Source: Guadua angustifolia (lineage: Eukaryota > Streptophyta > Magnoliopsida > Poales > Poaceae). From it: a DNA stretch of 64,000 nucleotides. The stretch lies in the NCBI GenBank assembly GCA_036346375.1, contig CM070508.1, positions 36,910,862-36,974,861 of the forward strand, written 5' to 3'. Made by a program: the position numbers and the translations under genes. This document shows positions 42,096-52,239 of this stretch, in pieces; positions within the stretch are counted from its first letter, which is position 1; each line of letters begins with the position of its first letter. The notes beneath the pieces were generated by a model. That model did not search any database. It worked only from the letters and a program-made list of their open reading frames with translations, and was not told the DNA's origin.

Positions 42096-42852
42096 CTATG
42101 CTTCGGTGCCCATCTCGACCACCCCAGCACGAGCAGCCATTCGTTTTTTCCGCTTTTTCGTGGTCACCAGGTATGGGGTTCCATGTAGAATTATCATTGA
42201 CAATGGGACTAAATTTACCGGTGGATTTGTTCGGGAATATTGCGAACACAGCACCAAAGCATGCTATGCTTGGTGGCCCATCCATGAGCAATGGAGCAGT
42301 GGAGAGCGCCAACGGACGGATCGTCCAAGGCATCGAGAAGCGAGTATCATATGAGCTCGAATGACACGGCCAGACCTAGGTGGACGAACTTCCCACCGTC
42401 TTATGGTCTACTCGTACCCCTATCGACCGAGCAACAGGGTCCACACCCTCCTGGCTTGTGTTCGCAGACGGGCAAATCTGCCTCCAGAGGTCACGCTAGG
42501 CTCTGCGAGGGTCAGCTTGGTCGACCAGATCGACTTCGAGCAAGAATGGTCTCTCGACCTTTCCCTGACAGAAGAAGTGAGATGCCGTGCATTGCTACGA
42601 TCAACGCATTACCTGCAGGCTCTACGCAGACATGCGTCTCGGTCGGTACGACCTAGGGGGCTCTTTGTTGGGGACCTCGCCCTAAGACAAATTCAGGGCC
42701 CGTCCAACACCAACAAGCTGTCCCCGCGGTGGGAGGGCCCCTATCGAGTCGTTTCAGCAGATCGCACGGGGGCTTACCGGCTAGCGATGCCCGATGGCAG
42801 AGAGCTCTCTAGCTCGTGGAATATTGACCAGCTTCGAAAACTCTATGTGTAA
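42096..42852 (+). pseudogene. pol: Tat-type integrase C-terminal half, second Tat element
   Basis: It reads FVVTRYGVPCRIIIDNGTKF (catalytic Asp), then NGAVESANGRIVQGIEKRVS (catalytic Glu), and after shifts WVDELPTVLWSTRTP. The C-terminal segment RSTHYLQALRRHASRSVRPR, LFVGDLALRQIQ and LSPRWEGPYRVV ends with SSSWNIDQLRKLYV and a stop at 42850. The N-terminal half is missing. The frames shift at 42260-42370. The protein pattern is like that of the element at 11076 but clearly diverged, so it is a different Tat family or age. Confidence 0.87.
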
Positions 42853-43480
42853 CACCTTTATCCTCAATTTCAATACAGCCATTATTCAATCATTATGTTG
42901 GTCTTGGTATTCTTTTACTGTTAATCTTTTCATGTTGGTTTGGGTTTGAGATTTCTATGAATCCGACCTGCGTACAGGTGCTTTTGGTCTTGGCCACGAA
43001 TGTCGCGAGCTTAAAAATCACCCCCAGTGGTCGAGCTACTCATAAGCCGAATCTCTTCGCACTCAAGCTCCCCCTGCGTCAGGGTTCGAATCAAGCCCGC
43101 ATTCGGTACCAAGCAACAGAGCACATGGTCGTGGTCGGGGACTCGAAAGTCTCTCACAGAAACGACCTTAACATCTTTGGGTCTAAGCTTTACCCCATGG
43201 ATCTCTATTAATTTGTACTTGGTAAACTTCGAGGCCGAAGTTTTCTCGATCTTGCAGGACAAAGGTTTGGAGGTCTATGTGTTTGCGCCCAAGGTCGGTA
43301 TTTGCTCGACCTTAGCCTACAAAATGGCTGGGCAAGGGTATACTCCCTCAAAGAAAGGCTAAGTACACAATGAAAACTTTTGTCCTAAACGGGCAGAACA
43401 ACTTTGTCTCAGACACAATTCATTTCTGGCAAAGATAGCTTCATTCTGTTAACCTTTTTATCTTACAAAGCTCTATGTGC
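42853..43480 (+). other. post-integrase region, second Tat element
   Basis: Stops in all frames. No gene is seen. Confidence 0.5.
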
Positions 43481-44780
43481 AACTTGTGCTTTGCTAACCT
43501 TATCTATAGATCGGCCCGTATTCCGAGCAAGCTTCTCTCGCTCACGTTCGGCGGGCCTGGCCCTCAAGGTCGGTAGCTCACCCTGGAGTCGAAGGGCTTC
43601 GTTAGCCGAATCAGAGGCGCGGTGGCGCTCGTCTTGGAGTTGGGCCAGGGCACTCTTCGCTGCTTTGGTCGCTCGAGCTCCTCAGCTCTGGCCTCGAGCT
43701 CGGCAGGTGGTTCTGGCCGTCCTCTTGACTTTTCCACCTTGGTTTGCTCGACCTCGGAACGCTTTGGCTGATCACGCACACTCCTCCTCCATGACTGGAG
43801 TATTCTCAGCTTTTCTTCCCCGCGGAGACCTCGGGCCGAATCTTCATCAAGACCCTCCGCGCTGACCTTAGCCGGATCACGGTCGACCTCCATGGTTGTG
43901 GTCGCTCCGATCTCCACGGTTGGGACAACCATAGCAGGCGCGGCCTGGGCGGCCTCGTCTGCAGTGCCTGGGGCGCCATGGGTGCCATCTTCGGAGGAGG
44001 CCTTGGCATGGGAGGCGCTGGCCTCGGCGGCCCCGGTGTCTTGATTTCATCTTCATCGGCCGTTCGCAAGTTTTCGTCCGCAGCTGGGTCATCGACACCT
44101 TGGACGGACTCGCCGACCGCGACCCGGCTCTGGGGCCCGCATGGATGCCGCCCTGGCCCGATGAACGACGCGGCACCACCCCAAAGGTGGTCCCCTCCTC
44201 TTCGGACTCGGGCTCATCCTGGGCAACGGGCGTTGTCAGGATGGGCGAGCATTGAGCTCGGGGGCTCAAGGTCTGCGATGAAGAAAAGACTATAAAGCTA
44301 AAGGCAGTAGAAACTACGTGGCAGGAAGAAAGATAGGTACATGGGTCACCGACCTTTGTCTCGCAAAGGGCTGGCGGGTATCTCGGTGGCCCAAGGGTGT
44401 GGCGGCGTCCCTTCGTCGGATACCCCGAGCTTGGGGTCCCTAGGCCCGCGATGGCTCCAGGTCATTCGGTGCAGAAGGTCAGAACCCCTGGGTCCCCCAA
44501 GGACCTGAGCTCCTGACGGCGCCCGCAAAGACGTCGGCCGCTGCGAAGGAAAGAAGATGCCAAAGAAGAAGATGCAAAGCCCGACAAACTCGGGGCTCGA
44601 CCATGAGAGAGCAGCAGCAAAGACGGTTGCCCCACTCGACGTACGGCTTCCTTGGAGTCCGGTCGTCGGCTCTGTCGTCCGGGGGGCGGTCTCTTGCCCG
44701 CCTTTTTCGCCCTTGTTCGACCGAACGCTTGACATTCTCCTCATTTGTGTCGAATGCTCTTGGTGGTCCTCTGAGCATAC
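43480..44780 (-). pseudogene. antisense ORF remnants, second Tat element
   Basis: Minus-strand open pieces (43932-43564, 44269-43877, 44744-44346) are rich in Glu, Arg, Ala, Pro and Ser. They include RSEVEQTKVEKSRGRPEPPA and ELEARAEELERPKQRR, and a DEPESEEEGTTFGVV segment. They lie between integrase and LTR on the strand opposite to pol. This matches the position and composition of Tat-group antisense ORFs. The pieces cannot be joined into one frame. Alternative plus-strand ORFs here are shadows. Confidence 0.6.
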
Positions 44781-44938
44781 CGGGATTGCCAGGTGTCCAT
44801 CATCGGAGCCCTTTTCTGGTCTCTGCTCGACCTCGACCTTGGGCCCTGGGAAGCCGGAAGATCGTTTCTTCCATCCAAGACGGGAGGCTCGAGGTTGTCC
44901 CGAGTACCTTGTTCCGACCTTGAGCCTCGGGGGCTAGC

Positions 44939-45541
44939 TGACGAGGGCTGAAGAAACTTCCGATAAAGTCAAACTTACGGTCAACGAGGGCCCCAAGCTC
45001 GAGCTCGGGAGTGGCGTCGCCGACAAGACACAGGTTGCGGACTCCTCACGACCTAGGGCTTGGGGCGTTAAGACCTCATGATCGGGGCAAGCGTTCAGCT
45101 CGGCTCAAGAGGACTAGCTCGGGTCGAGCATGCGCTCATGGCGGTTACGAGATCCAAGAATCACGAGTCAAAGTGGCGTGGGCGGCTTAATCAGGCGATT
45201 ACAACCATCTTGAGGACATGCGAGGCCATGATCTCAGGAATCTCTCCGCCGTTTCTAAGAACGTTAGGAAGGATATAAGGCCTGCAAGGCATGTATACAT
45301 AGAGGACCGATGGCGATAGACCAAAAACACAAGCAGAGCACTCGGGCTCAAGCTATAATCATCTCTTTATACGCACAATTAGTGAATTCCTCGCCTCCGG
45401 AGAAAGGCGGGCGTAGAGCTATTACGCCGGGGGCTCGAACCAATATAACTCGTTGTGTCACGCTCTCTGTCGTCTTCCTCCGACCTCTACGCTGCAAACG
45501 AAAACCTCCGGTGAGCAAGGTCCGAATTGGGTCCCTTACAC
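44939..45541 (+). repeat. 3' LTR of the second Tat element
   Basis: It follows gcctcgggggctagc, the G-rich tract found before such LTRs. It begins TGACGAGGGCTG and ends near ggtcccttacaca, where CACTA B sequence starts. The length is about 600 bp. Both borders are uncertain to a few bases. Confidence 0.65.
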
Positions 45542-45587
45542 ACTAACACCCCTCTTCACTTTTGCGGTCAGGCGATCCCGATCGTCG

Positions 45588-46005
45588 ACATTGTTTGCAT
45601 TTTGCGTACTATATTAAGTAATCTTTGTTAAATTAATATTGTCTGCATTTTGCGTACTATATCAACTAATCTTTATTATATTAATATTGTCTGCATTTTG
45701 CGTACTATATCAATTAATATTGTTTGCATTTTGCGTAATATATTAATTAATCTTTTTAAATTAATATTGTTTGCATTTTGCGTACTATATCAACTAATCT
45801 TTGTTAAATTAATATTGTCTGCATTTTGCGTACTATATCAACTAATCTTTATTATATTAGTATTGTCTGCATTTTGCGTACTATATCAACTAATCTTTAT
45901 TATATTAATATTATGCGCATTTTGCGTACTATATCAACTAATCTTTATTATATTAATATTGTCTACATTTTGTGTACTATATCAACTAATCTTTATATAA
46001 TTGGT
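45588..46005. repeat. 48-bp minisatellite, nine copies
   Basis: The unit is ttaatattgtctgcattttg + cgtactatatcaactaatctttattata. There are nine copies, the third shortened to about 32 bp. Because 48 is divisible by 3, a repetitive open frame (45650-46000) results; it is not taken as a gene. It lies downstream of the TNP2 stop. Confidence 0.92.
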
Positions 46006-46140
46006 AACTAAAAATAAAGCATATCCATATATTACAAATTGAAGAATGTTCTCCATACAAAATAAAGCATATCCGTATATTACAAATTGAAGCATGTCCT
46101 TCATACAACATAAGACATATCCGTATATTATTACAACTAA
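46006..46140. repeat. second 48-bp direct repeat, about three copies
   Basis: Copies of aaaataaagcatatccgtat + attacaaattgaagcatgtcctccatac start at about 46009, 46057 and 46105. Sequence is unrelated to the neighbouring array, but the unit length is the same. Confidence 0.85.
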
Positions 46141-49100
46141 GTAACGATTCGACCTTCGTTATGATCGCGTCGTATGTATGTAGCTTCCTCACTGTCTTCC
46201 ATGAGACCTTGGTTGACGTTCTCAGCAAAAGGAGGAAGCTCATCAAATTGGTTGTAGTCTTCCTCGTCGACTACATTCTCAACTCCGATAATTTTTCTTT
46301 TTCCTTGAAGAACCACGTGGCGTTCCTTGTCAGTTGGGTCCCGAACAAAGAAGATTTGTATAACCGCATTAGCAAGTACGAATGGTTCTTCTCTGTATCC
46401 GAGGTGCTTGAAGTTCACGGTAGTGATACCGTACTTATCGATGTTCACGCCTCCAGGAAACCTGACCCACTGGCACCGAAAGAGAGGGACCTTCAAAGGC
46501 CCATAATCAAGCTCCTAAATCTCTTCTATGAATCCGTAGTAGGTCTGCATATTACCATTGCTATCGTAGGCATCTATACGGACTCCGTTGTTCTGGTTGG
46601 TGCTCTTGTTATCTTGTGCTCTCGTATAAAATGTATATCCATTTATGTCATATCCTTCAAATGTCAGGATTGTACATGATGGTCCCTGAGCCAACGCTCT
46701 CAACTGAGCACACTCTATTTGCATATGCATCATGTGTATAAGCAACCAATCTCCGAAGTTATCTCTGTGGTATCTCGCGATACAAACCTTATATTTAAAT
46801 GGGTTTTTTCTTCTTAGCATATTCTTGTGCATGTCAACATACGGTGCCGCTACAACTGATTGGTGCAGAACTGTAAAATGTGCTCACCTGAATGAAGCAC
46901 GATCGTTAGTACGTATCAATTTCTGATCTAGTGTCCCTTTGCCCTATAGCCTCCCCTCATGGCGAGATATGGGCACACCAATCTGTTTGAGATCCATGTA
47001 ATCGACGTAGAATTCAATGACCTCCTCGGTTCCCCAACCTTCGGCAATGCACCCTTCGGGCCGATGTCGATTACGAACATATTTCTTCACAACCCCCATG
47101 AACCTCTCGAAAGGGTACATCTGATGTAGAAACACAGGGCCAAGAAATTGTATCTCTTTCACAATATGAACAATGAGATGGATCATAATATCGAAAAAGG
47201 ATAGAGGGAAGCACATCTCAAGCCGACATAGAGTGTGGATCATGTCTTGCTAAAGCTTATCCAGTTTTAAGGGATCAATGACCTTTTGTGAAATCGCATT
47301 GAAGAATGAACACAACTTTATAATTGGGTCTCGCACTTTCTCGGGCAGAACACCCCTAATTGCAATAGGAAGCATCTATGTCATCATCACGTGGCAATCA
47401 TGAGACTTCATGCCAATTAATTTTAAGTTTTTCATTGAGACTAGCCTCTTTATGTTGGCAGAATAACCGGACGGAACTTTCACTCCGTGCAAGCACTCAC
47501 ACACGCTAATTTTCTCTTTCTTGCTAAGAGTGTAGCAAGCTGCTGGAAAGTACTTTTTGCCTTTACCCAAATCTTCATGATGTAGCTCCTTCCTGAGGTT
47601 CATATCTTTTAGGTCCATCCATGCTTTGAGTGTATCTTTTGTTTTGCCAGGTATGTCTAGTAAAATACCGAGCAAGCTGTCACACACGTTCTTCTCTACG
47701 TGCATAATGTCGATTGCATATCGAACATCCTGGTGCGACCAATAAGGTAGATCCATAAATACTGATCTCTTTTTCCACAAAGGAGCTGTATCACGGGAAC
47801 ACGGGACTGATGTACTGCCAGCTTTCTTTCCATGGATAATTTTAATATCCTTTACAGCTGTAAATATCTCTTTGCCGTTGCGATGTTTTGCAGCTGAAGC
47901 AGTCTCCTTTGTACCATCGAAAGCTCTGTTGTTGTTGTGATACGGGTGGTCCTTACGAAGGAATCTACGATGTCGCATGTAACACATTTTTCGGCAGTAT
48001 TTCAGCCACCGGCTACCTATATCACCCAAGTAATGGACGCATCCATTGAATCCTTTAATAGTCTGGCCTAAAAGATTACCGAGAGCAAGGTAATTGTTGA
48101 TGGTTACGAACAAAAAGACACATAGCATGAAGTACTCTCTTTTATACTCATCCCATAGCCATACACCGTCGTTACACAATAATAGAAGATCTTGAACCAG
48201 TGGTTTCAGGTACACATCAATATCGTTGCCAGGTTGCCTCGGTCCTTGGATCAGCAGCGGCATCATAATATACTTTCGCTTCATACAAAGCCAAGGAGGA
48301 AGGTTGTAGATACATAAAGTCACCGGCCAAGTGCTATGACGACTACTCATATTGCCGAAAGGATTCATCCCATCCGTACTGAGCCCGAACCTTATATTCC
48401 TCATATCATATGCAAAGTGTTTCTTGTATTTTCTATCAATGTTCCTCCACTGCGCAGAGTCAGCAGGGTGTCTGAGCATTCCATCCTTGTTACGCTCTTC
48501 AGCGTGCCATCACAGCAATTGAGCATGCCTTTTGTTCGCAAACAGACGCTTTAGACGTGGGATTATAGAGAAATACCACAACACCTTGGTTGACGGTCTT
48601 TTTTCTTCGATGCGCCGATGTCGTCATCACGCGCTTATCCGAGATGCCTTGCAAACGGGACACGCATCCAATTTTTCAAACTCATTGCGATACAATACGC
48701 AATCGTTTGGACATGCGTGTATTTTCTGTACTTCCAGTCCCAATGGGCAGACAATCTGCTTGGCCTGGTACGTGGTTGCTGGCAACACGTTTCCTTCTAG
48801 GAGAACGTCTCTGAGGAAACCTAACAACTCTATGAAGTTCTTATCGGACCAACCATTGCTTGCCTTCAACTACAGCAGTGTTAGCACAACATGCAGCTTT
48901 TTGAGCTCCTCCTTGTAGCCCGAGTACAAAGGTGTTGTAGAGTCCTCTACCATACGCTGGAACTTCTGAAAATCGCTTTCACTCGTGAGGTCTTCCTCCC
49001 CATCATGCAACATCTGTTCTAGATCATCTTCATGGTTATCGACAAACGTATCATCTTGGGTGTACACGAACGTATCCTCGGCCGCCGTCGAGTCATTGCC

Positions 49101-49382
49101 TTCGTCATCATCATCAATCGGATGATCTTCACGTACAATCTCATTTTCACCATGCTCAGTCCAACAGGTATAGGCAGGCTTGAAACCCCTTCGAAGCAAG
49201 TGTGCACGGATCACCTCAAGGTTAGAAAACTGCTTCTCATTGTTGCAATCGATGCACGGGCAACAAATGTAGTCTGTCAGCTCATTTGACTTGTACGCCG
49301 CAGCCACGCTCATAAAACTAGTCACACCGTTAAAGTACTCTCTATCACGATGGTCCGCTTCATACATCCATCTTCGGTCCAT
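46137..49382 (-). pseudogene. TNP2-type CACTA transposase, nearly complete (few frameshifts)
   Basis: Translation starts MDRRWMYEADHRDREYFNGV at 49382. The transposase-associated N-domain has CPCIDCNNEKQFSNLEVIRAH with paired Cys. TNP2 segments follow: LYSGYKEELKKLHVVL, then ASNGWSDKNFIELLGFLRDV and CPNDCVLYRNEFEKLDACPV (48869-48627). The main catalytic region runs 48479-47376 (NIRFGLSTDGMNPFGNMSSR with the first Asp of the D-D-E-type core, then WDEYKREYFMLCVFLFVTIN). DUF4218 is at 47243-46944 (FFDIMIHLIVHIVKEIQFLG), and DUF4216 at 46832-46137 (GYDINGYTFYTRAQDNKSTN, then VPLFRCQWVRFPGGVNID). Only about five frame breaks over 3.2 kb separate it from an intact gene; some could be introns. Confidence 0.9.
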
Positions 49383-50011
49383 CTACAAATATTTATAACA
49401 AATAAAATCTCAGTAAATCAATAAGTGGTCACAAATTGTTTTATTCATTTAATTTGTTACGTAGTGCTAATTAATCAAGAAATCCATTTCCAAATCTCAC
49501 TTTTAAAATCAATTAAATAATTGCTATTAGCTATAATGGTCCATCCGGCAAATTTGCATTACTTACAAAAAGTATTAAATTAATATACATCAAGTAAAGA
49601 AACAATTATAAGTAATTACATACAACAACAATTAATTATGTAGTGTATCGTACTTAACATATTAAACGCAATCACTAATTTGGTCCTCGTAAAAACTTAA
49701 ATTCAAGCTGCAACTTAATCTCACTAATCATTGTACACATAAAAAGGTGGTAAATTGAAATGTAGTATCTAAATTAGAGCTCTAATTGTGCTCATTATGC
49801 AATCAATAATTCTCACAGCCAACAACCATATAGAACGTAATATCCAACTAAACCAACTACAAATGAAATATACATCAAGATACGAACCTTAGATCATAAT
49901 TAGAAGTGAATTCCACCAGATTTGAGAGCAAAAATTCACCCCCTCCCTTCCCCAACCAAGGAAGAATAGAGCTCCTCTCTGTTCTGGACAGGTTGGGGAA
50001 GGACTAAGGGG
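49383..50011 (-). other. 5' leader of the CACTA B TNP2 gene
   Basis: AT-rich, with no ORF. A leader intron is possible; an acag acceptor-like site is not clearly identifiable. Confidence 0.4.
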
Positions 50012-50019
50012 TATATATA
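50012..50019 (-). promoter_or_regulatory. TATA box of the CACTA B TNP2 gene
   Basis: tatatata in the context ctatatataccccttag on the minus strand, about 630 bp upstream of the TNP2 start and immediately inside the subterminal array. Confidence 0.55.
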
Positions 50020-50024
50020 GTGTC

Positions 50025-50410
50025 GTATTATCACTGTCGGTTCTTATTCAATAACCGGCAGTAATATATCACTGTCGGTTCAATAATAAGAGCCGGCAGT
50101 GATACTGCTCTACCGTTCATGCGGGAGAATTTAGGGTAATATTATCACTGCCGGTTATTATTTACCAGCAAAATTGTAATATATCCTTATCGGTTTGATA
50201 ACAAGATGGCGGTAATCTTCTTCATTGATCGGCGGGAGAATTTAGGGTAATCTTATCACTGCCGGCTTTTGTTTACAAACCGGCAATGATGTATTACTGT
50301 CGGTTTGCAAAGATGAACCAGCAGTGATATTCCTCCACTTCGCGTTGGAAAAATCTACTGTGCCGGTTTTACTATGAACCGGTAGTGATAAGACAATCAC
50401 TGCCGGGTGG
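50025..50410. repeat. subterminal inverted-motif array, family B
   Basis: Paired tatcactgccggtt ... aaccggcagtgata motifs occur at about 50030-50105, 50145-50215, 50245-50330 and 50360-50410. The loops are AT-rich. The motif differs from the AAGCGGTT motif of family A. Confidence 0.9.
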
Positions 50411-50448
50411 GGCTCACCCAACACTGATGGGGGCGCGCGGATATACCT

Positions 50449-50461
50449 TTCTGTAGTAGTG
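50449..50461 (-). repeat. CACTA terminal inverted repeat, right end of family B
   Basis: TTCTGTAGTAGTG, the reverse complement of the family A left terminus. Confidence 0.88.
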
Positions 50462-50748
50462 TATACGTGACCGTCAAAGAGTAGTAGGCCATCCAGCACT
50501 GTCCACGGCCACTCAAGTTGGCCGATGGCTAACTGCTCGCGTTATGACACAAGCCTCGGATCAGTGGCTTTCTCCTGTCGGAGCTCATCAAAGATGGCGA
50601 ATGTTGGCATAGAAAGAGCCAAGACATGGCTCATGTTAGCGTCGTGTCGGTATAAGGCATTCGCCACCACGTTCTAGTGCTCGGGATTAATCTCCACTTG
50701 AAAGTCAAAGTTGAGGATTTTGCTCAACTAATGCTGGCGGATGGTAGA
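50462..50748 (-). pseudogene. pol: gypsy pol fragment (RNase H to integrase) split by CACTA B
   Basis: On the minus strand, STIRQH, a stop, LSKILNFDFQVEINPEH, a stop, NVVANALYRHDANMSHVLAL and FDELRQEKATDPRLVS lead to WPWTVLDGLLLFDGHVY. This is the RNase H tail (normally VVADALSRRD) and the start of integrase of a gypsy element, not Tekay. It is interrupted right after HVY by the CACTA B terminus, and cut on the other side by the copia LTR. Confidence 0.85.
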
Positions 50749-50977
50749 TGTTAAGAAACCCTAAAGCCCACGAAGGCCCATGTTGGCCCATTTGCCGAAA
50801 CCCTAGTCGGAGGCTATAAATAGAGAGGAGGTCCCCCCCATTGTACGCACGCATATAAGAAAGCAATAAAGAAATTCCGTCCCTCCGTATACTCTGTGTC
50901 TCCTTTTCTGTCTATTCTCCACAAATAGTAGATCTGTTTGGGAACTCTGGACTATTCGATAGTACGGTTCCCTAACA
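50749..50977 (+). repeat. copia 5' LTR
   Basis: TGTTAAGAAACCC to CCCTAACA: terminal TGTTA/TAACA inverted repeats. A TATAAATA box is at 50815-50822. cgttatcaacacgacgctct follows directly and acts as the probable PBS, in the style of copia elements with a short LTR. Confidence 0.85.
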
Positions 50978-52127
50978 CGTTATCAACACGACGCTCTACC
51001 AGAGAATAGATTGAAAGGTGAGAAAGGTGAGAATCGAGGGATTGAATATAATCGCTCGTTTGTATTCGTCGTGCATCTCACCTACGTGGCACGAAGTTGC
51101 CATTTGCAAGCATTTTTCTCCGTTCTTCTTTTACATCTTGCGTAGCACGAAGCTACTGCTTTCTTTGTATGCTACTGTACACAATCGAAAAAAAAGGAGA
51201 GGCCGACGCTCTGGTGCTCGAAGCACCGATCATCGGCCGAACTCCACACGACAAGAAGCCACCGTCGCATCTCAGACGTTTTGAAGGGCGTTGTCGCCGC
51301 CGGCTCCGTACGGCCTCAAAGGCGCCTCGAAGGCCCCGTACGGCTGCTTCATTCCGACTCCGTGCCTCGAAGGCACTACGTCGCCGCTCGGCCCACACTT
51401 CAGCACCGCCGCCGTGCGCCTCGAAGGCACCACCGTCGCGCCGTTCTGTGCCGCGCTCGAAGTCGCCGCACCCGAAGAACGCGCCACCGCCGGTTGTCTC
51501 GCCTCGAAGGCATCGTCGACACCACCCGCCGCCTCGAGCCTCGACTACCGCGCACGAAGCAGCGCCGGCCAACGGCATCGAGCCCGAAGCCGCCCGGCCG
51601 AGCCGATGCGCCGATCCGCCGCGCCGATGTGGACCGCCATCTCCATGCGCATGCGCCGGCTGCCGCCGTCCGCCGATGGCTTGCGCCATTCCCCACCCGC
51701 CGCCTCGGCCCGTGCCGTCGGCCTGAAGCCGTCGCTGTGGAAGAACGCCGCACGTCGCTGTGGGAACAAGGAGATTTGACAGTGGCTCAACCGATCGGAC
51801 TTGAAAGTCCATCGTTTCGCGCATGTTGACCAAGTTCGGGTCCGGATAAGGGAGGGGAAGGGAAATTATCCCCTTGCCCCTTCCGGGATTTTTTTTCTCT
51901 GTTTTTTTTCCTTCCGGGAAAATTACGAAAAAATGCCAGAAAATCCTAGAATATTATTAGGATCTGATATTTTATTTTTCAGTATTTTTTATGCATATCT
52001 ATGAATCTTGCATTTATTACTATTCGCTGAGAATTCATGGAATTTATTTTCTGCATTTTATGAATTTTACAACCACTTTAATCAGATTACACGCAGTAAT
52101 CTAATGTTGGAATTTATAAATATGCAG
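50978..52127 (+). other. copia leader, GC-rich between 51230 and 51790
   Basis: This is the untranslated leader between PBS and gag. The middle 560 bp are very GC-rich, with several overlapping open frames on both strands (51097-51726 +, 51153-51833 -) and four gcctcgaaggc motifs (about 51319, 51362, 51419 and 51502). No protein family is recognised, so I treat the ORFs as compositional. Confidence 0.5.
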
Positions 52128-52239
52128 ATGTCTGGCATTGTGAACCGTAAGTTTGAAGAACTGGCCCCGCATGGTCAGAACTATCTCACTTGGGCATCTG
52201 ACGTGAAAATCGTCCTTGGGGGCAAGATGCTCCGGGCTG
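52128..52239 (+). pseudogene. gag: copia gag, first 37 codons
   Basis: It starts MSGIVNRKFEELAPHGQNYL, then TWASDVKIVLGGKML. The G-x-N-Y-x-x-W motif is typical of the copia gag N-terminus. It is truncated by the Tekay-4 LTR. Confidence 0.8.

Larger units (their letters stand above)
45545..50461 (-). mobile_element. CACTA (En/Spm) family B element
   Basis: The right terminus is TTCTGTAGTAGTG (50449-50461). It is preceded by a subterminal array and followed by gypsy pol sequence that was interrupted by the insertion. The element contains a promoter, a nearly complete TNP2 gene on the minus strand and two minisatellites near the left side. The left terminus is not visible; Tat LTR sequence abuts at about 45545, so that end is truncated or displaced. 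Confidence 0.85.
50749..52239 (+). mobile_element. copia-type retrotransposon, 5' end only
   Basis: A 229-bp LTR, a PBS-like site, a long GC-rich leader and the first 37 codons of gag are present. The rest was displaced by the Tekay-4 LTR inserted after 52239. Confidence 0.82.

Noticed and set aside
45650..46000. 116-residue repetitive ORF
   Set aside because: A by-product of a 48-bp tandem repeat, which is divisible by 3.
51097..51833. Overlapping 209- and 226-residue ORFs in the copia leader
   Set aside because: High GC leaves several frames open on both strands, and no protein family is recognisable.
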